Assembly (NCBI RefSeq): GCF_918797505.1
Contig: NC_092802.1
Location: 18,063,883 to 18,127,882 of the forward strand
Source of the DNA: Bemisia tabaci
Lineage: Eukaryota > Arthropoda > Insecta > Hemiptera > Aleyrodidae
DNA: 64,000 nt
Direction of reading: 5' to 3'
This document shows positions 43,255 through 54,190 of the stretch, in pieces; position 1 is the stretch's first letter; each line of letters begins with the position of its first letter. Under the pieces are notes generated by a model. That model was given only the letters and a program-made list of their open reading frames with translations. It was not told the DNA's origin and made no database searches. A program made the position numbers and the translations under genes.

Positions 43255-43756
43255 CCCATAGGTCACCTTTTCCACACCATACAAAATTCTGCGATTCTTC
43301 GTACCTGGAGTATAGTCAGTGGTTTCCTTAGCTTAGGAGTGATCTTCCCTCCCCTTCTTTTCAATTTCGTGGGTTTTTATCCTTAATAATGTAAATAGTG
43401 AGGGTAAGGAATGGGCCGAAGACTTTGGAGCACCTTTATAGAGAGAGGTGCTTTATGGGTATCTTGCCCCTCCACTTGTCATGGAGGCCTTTAGAACCCA
43501 AAAATGGCGGCGCTTTGTTAGATTGGGTTAGGTTAGGTTGGTATTTGAGATGGGAGGAGGGTCATTTCCAACTTTTGAGAGTGATCACCAACCGCACTTG
43601 CTGCTAACTTTACTCTATCAAATGATTTTTCTCGAAAATAGTGCACGGCTAGCCAAACTATGTAAATACGTCGTAATAATGCATTTAAGTAGAATTCTCA
43701 TTACAATATACAAATGAAACTACATTTGGAGTCATTTTTCATTTATATTTACTTAC

Positions 43757-43773
43757 AGCGTCCGCCATTTTTG
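43757..43773 (-). other. Candidate 5' non-coding exon end of the PRDM9-like gene
   Basis: The minus strand reads ATGGCGGACGCT followed by a perfect GTAAGT donor, 1.4 kb upstream of the KRAB exon. Joining it to the acceptor at 42391 would put this ATG out of frame with KRAB, so it is either an untranslated exon with an upstream ATG or a chance match. It abuts a MITE at 43774. Confidence 0.2.
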
Positions 43774-44082
43774 CACGGAGAAAAAAACCTCGTGCGTGGG
43801 ACCCGAAGTTTAGGTCATATGGATCTCTGAAGTTTTCGGATTGAGCATCTGAGCACTTTAGGTCTAGCTGTCGAGGTTTTGATCACACATCTGAAACTCC
43901 AGTTCCTACATCTGACGTGAGAACCGAAGTTGTTCGGATGTGAAAACCGAAGTACTTCAGATGTGTGATTCAAACCTCAGCAGCTGGACCTAAAGTAAAG
44001 TGTTCAGATGCTCAATCCGAAAACTTCAGAGATCCATATGACCTAAACTTCGGGTCCCACGCACGAAGTTTTTTTCTCCGTG
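43774..44082. mobile_element. 309-bp foldback MITE, CACGGAGAAAAAAAC ends
   Basis: Arms of ~125 bp (CGTGCGTGGGACCCGAAGTT, CATATGGATCTCTGAAG) are complementary with few mismatches. Confidence 0.85.
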
Positions 44083-44462
44083 TGGGTCCCAAGAACTCCA
44101 CGAAGCTCAAGATAGCGGAGCCAATTCTGTGAGACAAAAAAATCAAGCTGCAATGCCTGCAAAGCATTGCCCTGCCTGTAAGAAAAATTGCAATTTGTCT
44201 ATTGAAATTGTCAAATAGAAAACTTTAGTTATACCTGACATATAGACAGGTCAGTAGGACATGCCTGAGTCCGCGATAAGGTAAATGAGGGCTTGCCGTT
44301 TAACACCTTCAATCACGCTGTGTATTTGGCAGGGGACAAATAATATATACGGAAAACTTTGACACGTCCGTCGTTAGAACTTATCGGTAATGATGTAACG
44401 ATTGAAGTATATCTACGATGTTGAAGGCACCGTAAACCCTGCGCGCGTGCCAGCGCGCTATT

Positions 44463-44601
44463 TGGACTACATTTTGTAATTTGGAACTATAAAGTCGAGC
44501 CTGGTTTAAAAACAACGTATGTGCCATTGGTTTCCCTATGCTCATAAGAGTTTTTCCAGAAGAGGCAGAATTTAAAGTTCCAAATTGCAAAATGCAGTCC
44601 A
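44463..44601. mobile_element. ~140-bp TIR MITE, TTTTGCAATTTGGAACTAT family, copy 2
   Basis: TGGACTACATTTTGTAATTTG to CAAATTGCAAAATGCAGTCCA. Confidence 0.85.
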
Positions 44602-45129
44602 TTTGTTGCCCGCGATACCTCCAATTGAATCGATCACTCTTGAGCTTTTCCAAAAGTCAATTTTCAAGAAAATCCGTGCGCGATGTAGAAAACTAAAGTC
44701 ATTTTTGGATTCAGCAGCCATAAATATTAAGGGAACCAAATGTTGCATACTTTCAAAGATGTCCTTTCCGGTCAGGTGCTCCGGCTCCCTTTCGCTCAAA
44801 CTCCACCTTGTATGTGAGTAAAGCTCATCCGATTGTTTTGCGTTGGAAAAGGGGAGATGCATTTCTTTTCGGGTAGCGAATAGAATAATTCCCACTCAAT
44901 TTTTATGAATTTTTTTTATTTATTGAAAACTATGTTTTTTTCCCTCCAAAACCTTCGGAGAATCAAGGTTTCAAAAGAGGTGGTCCCTCTGAGCTGAAAA
45001 AACGCATTTTTTTAAAAATCGATTCTTCAAAAATTTTATAGATTTTGAATGAAATCGAAGATCATTTTCGGCTTCAGCGGCATAAATTGAGTGGGAACAA
45101 TGAATACGCGATACAGAACTCTGTAAAAT

Positions 45130-45205
45130 CATGGGTGGCGGTAGCCTCCTCCGGACAAAGTCTAAACTCGACAACACTGGAAAGCGTCCAAACGAAAAAT
45201 ATGAA
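45130..45205. repeat. Dispersed repeat shared (reversed) with 6260-6337
   Basis: CATGGGTGGCGGTAGCCTCC and CAAAGTCTAAACTCGACAAC are the complement of the insert inside the MITE at 6122. Confidence 0.75.
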
Positions 45206-46850
45206 GGTACAGTTGAATTTAAAAGTGCTGCAATGCAAAAGCTAACACATTCACTTTTTGATGCATGCAATATGGACGTGCTTGAAGCCTGCATATAGTT
45301 GCGTCCAGACGTTGGCATGAATTTATCAGTGCTTCGTCGTGTAATGCATTCGATCGCAACAAACCCTGTAAAATTTAATGCACAATCTTGGATTTCGAAA
45401 ATTTGAGTTGAAATTTAAGCTTCCCATCAAAGGTGCATGTGCATTATGTGCAACCTGCTACCAAGTTTCATTTAATGCAGTTGAATAGGGACCGCATATC
45501 GTAGGATCAGTAGGACTCTACACAGTATGGTGAACGACACCCAGTCAATTTACGAACGCTAGCGCGCCTTCATTTCCGTCTGATACTGTGCAATACTTCT
45601 GTGGCGGAATAGATGCTCAGGGCACCTTCGATGGGCGCTTCGATTTGACGGCAAGTCGGCAACTCTAAATACCCCATATAAAGCCATTGAATATATCGAT
45701 TCTCAGTGAGATAGGTGTCTTTACTCAGAATCAACTGTTTAATATACATTTAAACGGAGAAAGAACAGTGTTGGCAACTTGCAAGAATCGCCACTAATGG
45801 CAGGAGATCATGATTTAACCGCTGAAATTGCAGGCTGGCCCGTGCGCAGTGACACAATTTCTCATCACGGATGGGGAGGTAAAAATTATTCATACCTCAC
45901 TTTACGACGTTGAAAGTTTTTTAAGACGTTATTTCAAGAAATTACTTTGACTAGTTTTCCATAGAAAAGTAAAGTATGACATTAGCTGCAGGCAAAGTTG
46001 CAAACGGAGGTGGGTACGTAGTTTTGCAATTTGGCTATCAATATGCAAAGAAAAATAAACTCTCAAAAATAGAAATTATTGATTTGTACTTAAAGAAATA
46101 AATCGAGTCAAGGAAAGGTTGGCAACACTGGAAACCGATATATTTTGTTTCTGGCTCATCCGCTCATCACGATAACTTTTAGATGCTATCACTTAAAATA
46201 ATTGCGTACGTACTGAATTCTCACACATAAGTAATGAAAGATAGGTTAGAAGTTGAACATAATGCCCACGGTCGCTCTACACTCAAATGTTTCTGGCATG
46301 ATCTTGAAAATTTTCCGAAGGGAAGCCTCCAGGAAGTCTATCAGAGGATCACTGAGACCAGGAACAGAACAGAGATATTTAAGGACGTGGCTTCGTGTAT
46401 GATTCTTCGCTCAGCATTATTTCAGATTTAAAAGTACATAATATGTAATACTGGATGAATAATCGTATATAATTATTATACGTTCGATATAAACGTTACT
46501 TTGTCATGACTCTTAAATAAAATATCAATTCATTTTCAAAAGAGTGAGGCTCGCTCACTGGCTGTGAACAAGGATCCCAGGCGCTTACCTATTTTGTCTC
46601 AACAGGTTGTGGAATGGCATGAAAAACTCACTCGTATTTAATGGCGAGAAACCAAATTCTGCTTTAACAGAAGTATGAAAAATAAATAATTCTAATAAAA
46701 CAACATAAATGAACCTTACCAACGGATAAAACAACTGGAGAGAGGAGAAGGATAAAAGTTTTACGTTATTCCTAACCGTCCGCACGTCAACGAAAGCTTT
46801 CAGTGAATAACAAGGAACAAATAATACCAAATACCATTGGATGAGGGACG
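45206..46850. other. Unassigned, with two small open stretches
   Basis: 45560-45640 resembles part of the CCCTGGTAAAAATTGGC elements (GATACTGTGCAATAC). Plus 46234-46431 encodes 65 aa (KCFWHDLENFPKGSLQEV...), protein-like but unrecognised. Nothing firm. Confidence 0.3.
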
Positions 46851-47175
46851 ATGACCGTCCTGCTGATGGGAGGGGTTAACCGGAAACGGAAATTTCATTT
46901 TCCACGCATATCCGCTTCCCCCGTTTCCGGTGCTTCCTCAAGGTCAAAGAACCATGTTTTGTTTACATTTCACACCACAAGTAGGTTCAATTCAATTCAA
47001 ATCAAAAGTAGATTGTTCTTTCCTTCTCGTTTGATCAATGAGAGAATTTCGTTTATCTCGTTTTCTTATGTTTTCTTGGCTCAGAATCAGAGCTGTCCCG
47101 TTGTAAATTGAATTTTACAACTGTCATGCGATCATTGTTATGTTCTCCTGCAAGGTGAAGTTCAGGTGAAGCCGG
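46851..47175. promoter_or_regulatory. Possible promoter-like block
   Basis: ACCGGAAACGGAA (46879) and its inverted partner CCCCCGTTTCCGGT (46918) flank a TTTCATTTTCC core. It is GC-richer than its surroundings and directly upstream of the candidate first exon at 47176. Inference only. Confidence 0.25.
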
Positions 47176-47216
47176 ATGGAGTGTTCAACTGACCCTCAGG
47201 ATTATTTCTTGGATAT
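47176..47216 (+). CDS. Candidate first coding exon, unknown gene
   Basis: ATG GAG TGT ... encodes MECSTDPQDYFLD and runs into a perfect GTAAGT donor. A strong acceptor (TTTTCTCTTTTTTCTCAG) at 48829 would continue it for ~26 codons to a stop (protein ~39 aa), beginning ISSWKYLLPAI. No family known. Could equally be a non-coding transcript or chance. Confidence 0.2.
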
Positions 47217-47887
47217 GTAAGTAGCAAGGTAGTAAGTACATCTCTTGCAAACCTCCCTCTTTTAGATTTTAGCTCCAAACGTTTTTTTTTCGGATGTTGA
47301 CCCAAGTTTGAGCCTGGTAAAGCTTTTCATGGACCATACCTACCTCAGCGATTAGGCATGGACTAGGTGAGAAATGACAAGTTTGCTGTACTGAAATGCT
47401 TGGTGTTTTTGTGATCAAGGTGGGATTTACAAGTGGAACCACCGTTATGAAAGTTTAATCACCTTTCGGATTCTTTTCCTAAGTAGAATTTTGACGGGGT
47501 CAGATGCCGGTATTTGACAGTTCTGGGACCGTTAGAATGCAGCACCTTCTTTTTGGCCTTACTCATAGTGACATTATCAAGTTCTGGCATCTTTCAGCTA
47601 TCCCAACTATCAGATAGCGTCAAGAGCCTGCGCCTGATTCATCACTATTAAAAATTTAATCCCAGAGTGATTGGAGCCTATGAGTTCTTCCGTCACGAGT
47701 GCGGTAGAATGCACACTTTTGCATCGATTCTCCCTTAAAAATAAATCTTTCATATTACCCTTCAGAACTACTTGGAGCAGAGTAGCTTGTACTGATTTCC
47801 AAGGCACATCAACTATCCTTCTCCCAGTGTAGCGGATACATGTAATGAAATTATTGAAGATGCTATTTCTTCCAGCTCATCTTCGAT

Positions 47888-48193
47888 TTTGCCTGCAGCC
47901 TGATTGTTGAAATCTTTCGTTTGTCGGGATGACATAGATGACATAGGCTAATAGGCGGAGCGTTATTGATCAGCTATGTCTTATCGCTGCTTTGTCGAGC
48001 CTTTGTCAGGTGGAATGCACTACAAACTGTCGGAAACTTAAGAGGTGCCAATAGCTTGTTGTGAGTTCAACCCGACATAAGCACAACAAAGCAGCGATAA
48101 GACATAGCGGACCAATTCAACCATTCTGCCTTTCAACCTATGTCATCTTCGTCGTCCTGACAAACAAAAAATTTCAACAATCAGGCTGCTGGT
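47888..48193. mobile_element. ~305-bp foldback MITE, GCAGCCTGATTGTTGAAAT ends
   Basis: GCAGCCTGATTGTTGAAATC and TTTCAACAATCAGGCTGC ends; inner TATGTCTTATCGCTGCTTTG occurs in both orientations. Confidence 0.85.
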
Positions 48194-50892
48194 CCTGTAT
48201 GATGCTTAGGTATTGTCTGCTAATAAGCTTCATGTTACCAATTTGAACGGTGAATCATTCACTGGTCCATTCTCATGGCATTTTGCCCAAATTGATTACT
48301 TTTATTAGCTCCTATCATGGGCATCAATGAAGAAGGACTCTGGCATCACCAATTTGATTCAGGGCTCTAGCAAATGGAATTTGAGTAGCTTGGCAGTGTT
48401 AACCATTTTTTTATATCGAACCATACGGGCATCCCTCCACCCTCTAAATGAGTGCCCTCAGCACCTTTTCCTAGGAGGCGAACCCAATCTAGGACCTTCT
48501 CTGCCAGCCTGTCTCCTGCCATTCTTGTTTCGTCTCCATGTTATGTAAGCTGGTCTGTTTGGCACCATGATCTCTCATACTGTTTCATTCCTGACATGAT
48601 TCCTTCTAGAAACAACAGATGAAGAAGTCCATCACTGTTACCTCTAAGGTGGCATCTTGCAGTATCCTTTAAAGATACACGTAATTCCACTCGGGTGATA
48701 TCTTCTACGCAGGTACTCGTTATTATGTTTCCAAGCTTCCTAAATATGTAATTAAACTTCTGAACAGCCATCATATTTCCAGAAGTTGAAGGGAAGTACC
48801 TACCTACAGAATTTTCTCTTTTTTCTCAGATCATCCTGGAAATATTTGCTGCCAGCAATCACAAATTCTTCTTCGGGCCCAGTGACTCTCTGCAGCGGAA
48901 TTACTTAAGCCTACCTAATGGAAGTCCTCAAGGAAAGTTTTGCTGTCATCATTTTTTCAATTATTTCCTGTAGCAAGATACTTCTCTTATCACAGATAAT
49001 ATATCTCAGTAATAAAGTGTATGGCTGTGATGATGAGCATGAACTACAACCTTCAACTGCAGTTTATAGTCAAGACGAATAAAATAGACCGAAGTTCTGC
49101 CGTGCCAGGCAAGAACGCCTTAAATCCATCAAGATTTTCCCTCATTTATCGGAACTTAACACTTTAGAAAATGAAAACTGTCTCACCCGTGCATTTCAAA
49201 GTTTCAGGTTAAGTTCCTATTAGTATTCGCGAAAGAATTCTGTTAATCCATTGTCCCAAGGTACACAAGTTTTTCTGCTATGATGCATTCTTTTCAAAAA
49301 ATATAAAATGGCGTTTACAGCGTTTTTGCATTGAACGGCAGAGTTTGCGAAGGACTTTTTTGCATGCATCATGAATGACAACATCTGTTGCGGTCAAATA
49401 AAATTTTCTCCTACTAGGCTTGGGATCATAAGTTCTATGACGGAAGTGTCCTGAAAAATTGAAGTGTTTGATGTATTAGGGCTTTAATAGAGCTGAACTC
49501 AGTGCGGATGAATTCTAGAAAATGTCGAGTTTTCTATTTATGCGTTTTGCCCAAGTGAAACATGGTGATGAAAAATTTTTAATATTGACTTTCCAATGGA
49601 TTAGCAAGTATCAAACCACTCCAAAAATTGTATTTTTAGAAAAATCTCTCTCAAAGTTTCCTCATCAACTTAGCAGTCAATGAAGCAGTAAGTACTCAGA
49701 GTTGTCGCAATATTGTAAAATCATTCTTAAGTTTTTGTACGCTACTTCATTCTTTTCAAAATACAATGAATATTTATCAAGGTATGGATAAGGCTAGGTT
49801 CTGTCATAAGAATGTAACAAATGTCTCTTCACTTATATCCTTTTCATTTTTTGGCAGGCCAAGATGAAAGGAGGCAGAGGGGGAATGACGATATCTTGAC
49901 AAATATGGCATCAGGCCAAGAGCGATGGCTATAGCTGTCAGTTACCAGTTGACTCTGCAACAAGGATGCATTTTACAACCAACGGTGAAAGGATAAAGTA
50001 AATTTTAAGATAAATTCTAAGGAAGATGTTTGAATTCTGAAGATGCTGATAACCGAAAGGAAATACAAGAAGTAAATCAGGATGTACTCAAGCTAAAATA
50101 AACCCTCAGTAAGTAAATGTCTCAAAAGTTCTCAAGTGACATAATAGAAATTTGCAAGTGTTTTGAAACAGTCATTTGCACAGATAGTTGCTTATATTAA
50201 CCACAAGACAATGGTAAGAATCAGACTTCTGAATACATTTTCTTCATCAAAATTTTATGTACCTAGAATGATCAACTCATAAGTGAGATATCAACATTTG
50301 TTGTCCAAATGTTAAATCCTAAATTTGAACTTCCTGCTCTAATCAAAGTAGGTCAAATCAACCATTGAAAAGAACTTATATCGACAGTGAAACTGCAAAA
50401 ATGCATATCTTGGTTGCAGTGTTTCAAAGTCTTTGTTCCTATTATATTTTTAAAAAGGAGATTAAACCAACATAATTGCTTGAAATTATCACAGAGTAAT
50501 CAACATAAAGAGAAGAAAAATCACTGAAATTTTCAGGAATTGACGTTCAAGAGTTTTCCAAGAAGAAAACAAATTATGACAGGAAGTCCGCAACGCTTCA
50601 AAACCAAGATATCCATTTTTGCAGTTTCACCATCGATATGTCAGGCACATAACTAAGGCTTTGTATACACTCATTCAATACATGGCACCTCTAATCTTTT
50701 CAAAAGAGAATTTGCCATGCAAGAAAGTGTTTCCATTGTGAAACATACCAAAAGAAGTTTGGTGCTTGATTTGATCAGAGTAGACTTTGGTTTTCTGGGT
50801 GAAAAGTGTGAACTGACATAAACAAAAAGCCTCTGGTCTATCAGTTCGATAGAAAGTCTCAGTACGTAGGTACATTGTATTATACTTGCAAT
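48194..50892. other. AT-rich stretch, transposon-poor
   Basis: No TIR element, array or supported frame. From the acceptor at 48829 it could be an exon or UTR of the candidate plus-strand transcript. Confidence 0.3.
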
Positions 50893-51022
50893 TGTAGTAC
50901 AATGTGCAATTTGGAATTACAATTTCTGTCTTAGTTTTGAGGCAACGTTTGTACCATTAGCCACGCAAGTAGTTTTACAGATAAGCCCGAAGTTGTAGTT
51001 CCTACATGCAAAATGTAATCCA
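50893..51022. mobile_element. ~130-bp TIR MITE, TTTTGCAATTTGGAACTAT family, diverged copy
   Basis: Ends GTGCAATTTGGAATTACA and TAGTTCCTACATGCAAAATG; more diverged than copies 1 and 2. Confidence 0.65.
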
Positions 51023-51737
51023 GTTTTGATAAGGAAGCACCCTATCTCGTGGTCCATAATTTGAAAGACAAGAAAATGATGAAAACAATTAGTGAACTCT
51101 TAAGCTAGATAACTGTTGAAAAACCTGTCAAAATCTAGGAAGAAGGAAACAGTTTTTGGTATTTTTTAAGGTAAAATTTGTTTTCTAAAATAGAAGCAGG
51201 GTTGCTGCCACAGGCAGGGAATACTGGGTAAAAACCCCCTCAAAAGATCTGTAATTTTTCTACACAAAATACTTAGGTATTAAAAAAATGAGTGAAAATA
51301 TTCACAAAAAAAGGAGTTTTTCACCTGGAGCTTACCAGATGCACCTAAATTTTACATTTTAAAAAAAACCCGCAAGGGTTTCTTTCTTGGTGAATTTAAA
51401 CGCCCTGTTTTTTCCTGAAGTTTTTGAAAAGTACTTGTTTACAAATGAAAAGCAATTTAATCAGCCAAACGCACGGGTAAATAATAACTTAATCGAGGGG
51501 AAAGCTCTACAAAATACATGCAATAGAGCAAATACAGAATAAAATTGGGACATTTCGAATTCTTTCGAACCTCAATTTCAACCGAAAAAATTTTGCAGCA
51601 AAAATGAGTTGTCGCGATACTGTTATTATGAGACTGAGCCTCAACTCTTTACTTTTTAATCTCTTGGTCACTGCCACCAGCTCGTTTAAAGGAACTGTCT
51701 CTTTGCAGCAATTTTCCTCGAATTAATCTTATAATAG

Positions 51738-52035
51738 GCCATTAGACCACTGCTTCCTCTTCAAAATTTTATGCAGAAAGTGATTCAAACAATTTGAAGT
51801 TCAGAAATCAACTCATGGTTAAGATGTTTTTTAACACGGATCAAATGAAATTCAGAGTATACAATTACATCATTTGTATTTTTGCCATTTAACCAATGTT
51901 AATTGTAAGCATTTAAATCTTGTTTAGGAGTTGATTTCCAGAATTTCCGTTGTGTGATTCATCTTCCTCGTGAAAATTTGAAGAGGAAACATGCTGCGCA
52001 GTGCTTCAATTCACTCCTTGTTTAGTGACCTATTC
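51738..52035. mobile_element. Old, shortened TGGACCACTAG-family copy
   Basis: TTAGACCACTGCTTCCTC start and AGGAGTTGATTTCCAGAATTT to TTGTTTAGTGACCT end. Strongly diverged. Confidence 0.55.
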
Positions 52036-53048
52036 TCGACAAAAGCTTGTTTTACACTTCAAACCACCCAGCTGAAAGTGAGAGCATTTTGCATTTAAGT
52101 TTTTAACCGCCCAGCTGATAGTGAGCACTTTTTGCATTCAACTTGCCTCTGTACAAAATACAAACTATAATATCTACACAAAAGGTTGGAGATGGTTTTT
52201 TAATTATGTTTTTCTTTCAGCACAAATTATTACTATTATTATTGCTGAGATTTAAGTCATTACATCATTTTGTATGAAAGTAAAATACGGAAAATAGGGA
52301 ACTATAAAGTTTCATCAGCAGTAAGCATTTGCGGATCTTTACACTTGTAAAAAATCTGGGGGTGTTATGTAACACCAGGTGCAAGTTATAAAACTTCTAA
52401 ACCGTGCTAATGAATCACCAGGGAATCAACTGCTCCACATGGCAATTTTCTTGTAATATCCAGAAATGGAAAAAATGTAGGTTTGATTTTCATGTTACAA
52501 GTAACAGATGCAGTGATGTAAAATTCAAAAATACATAATTAATTAAATATACTGATTTTTTTTTTTTTTTTTATAGGATATCATTACAGTTTACTTACAA
52601 ATGACCAACACAGGGGAGAAAATATTTTATCATCCGAAGCTATGGTTATCATGAACAAGAGAATGTGCAGTAAAGCTTTGTTTACTCCAACTGCAACGTG
52701 TGAGTTTTTTTTTTTTTTTTCCCCCGCATTCTCTAATTATTGATTCTTTGATTCTCTTCACGAAAGAGGAGAGTAGTTTTTCCATTAATTGGATCGGTAG
52801 GACAAGGAAATTTTATCGCCTCATAAAATATTAAAAGAGCTGAGTCCAGATTATTTGTCACAATTTTTTTCCAATTTAGGATCATGGAGAAAAGTTGCTT
52901 TGAAGTGGAGAAAATGGACCGCCTTGTGAAATCACTGTGCGGCATTTCCCATATAAACCTATGTTTTGCAACATTTCCACATATTGTTACATAACTCTTG
53001 ACACCCCTTTGATTTGAAAACTAAGGACATTTTAGTTCTCAACTCACT
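52036..53048. other. AT-rich spacer
   Basis: Contains a duplicated block (ACCACCCAGCTGAAAGTGAG and ACCGCCCAGCTGATAGTGAG at ~52063 and 52108) and two poly-T runs (52558, 52705). No gene supported. Confidence 0.4.
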
Positions 53049-53347
53049 CAGGGTGTCTACGAGTCCGGAAAGTCCGTAAATAGTACTGATTTTTTAAGAG
53101 CGGTCCGAAAGTACTGAATAAGTGCAGAAATTCTGTAAGATGGCCAGGAATTTTTCCATTTTTGTAATTTTTGTTGCATTTTTAGTAATAAATTCAAATT
53201 TTTGAAATTTATCGAATTTTGTCAATTGGGGGTACTGACTAAGTTCTGAATTTTTCTGTTCAGGAGGTACTGAATTTCTTGGGAATGTACCGAAAAAGTG
53301 CCGTATAAATACTGATTTTTGGCCAGCCTGTTATAGTAGACACCCTG
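53049..53347. mobile_element. ~300-bp TIR element, CAGGGTGTCTAC ends
   Basis: CAGGGTGTCTACGAGTCCGG and GTAGACACCCTG ends with repeated GTACTGA motifs. A right-end fragment is at ~57795-57822. Confidence 0.75.
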
Positions 53348-53935
53348 TCACCAGATAGTTTTAATTTTTAAAGAAAAAATACATAAATTTAACATTTCCC
53401 GACTCCTTTCACTGACCCATTCATGTGTTTGGTTTGCTGCTGGAGCTCAGTTTTTTACCTCGAGTCAGGTGAATTAAGATTTGATAGTTTTAACTTTCTA
53501 ATATACTAACTTTAATCCGTCCAGATGAATTTCGTCTGTTAGAATTGACTCTTGATAATGGCAGGAAATTTAGCACTGTATGACATGTTTCATCATCAAA
53601 ATTTCACCTTTGAATACAGCAGACAAATCAAAAGTTTCCACTTTTAACTCACAAATGAGTATTAAGTGTTATCTGTACTTGACAATTTAGATTTTCCATC
53701 TGACGAAAAAACCCAAAGAATTTTAAGTTCAAATATGGGCACGAACGTAATTTCAGTGTGTCTTGCGATTGAATGATTATCTCAGAATGCTTGAGTAGTT
53801 TCAAGAGTTTGAGAAGTACTTATCATGCATCAGAAAAGGGAGGGTGTGAAACCCAATTTTGACTGTTTTCAAAACAATGGGGCTCCTCTATGCGTCAGAG
53901 ACTTACAATTTAAGTATTTTCTTTTAAACATTTTT

Positions 53936-54190
53936 TTCGGAAAACACAATGGTGCCTCAAGTGTTCTCTGCAATCAACTCCCAAGTGCAAAAAAGCTCTT
54001 TAAGTTGAGGCCGTATGGAGGGGATCGCTTGCTGTACAGTGAGAATCCTTTTCTATATCTTGTCAACCTCTAAATGCACAGATAGGGAGCAAGTATATGG
54101 GCAGGGTTGCTGTGGTTCCAGCTCTAGAGTCCCCAAAGAAAGTGGCAACCCTGCCAATGTATTTAGTCCCTATCTGTGCATGGAGAAAAA
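53936..54190. mobile_element. Decayed partial copy of the ~510-bp foldback element
   Basis: Shares GGAAAACACAATGGTGCC, AACTCCCAAG and GATAGGGAGCAA/CCCTATCTGTGCATGGAG blocks with copies A-C; the right arm is mostly missing. Confidence 0.65.

Noticed and set aside
43515..43542. TTAGG-like run (GGGTTAGGTTAGGTTGG) suggesting an interstitial telomere repeat
   Set aside because: Only about two exact units, which occur often by chance in insect DNA.
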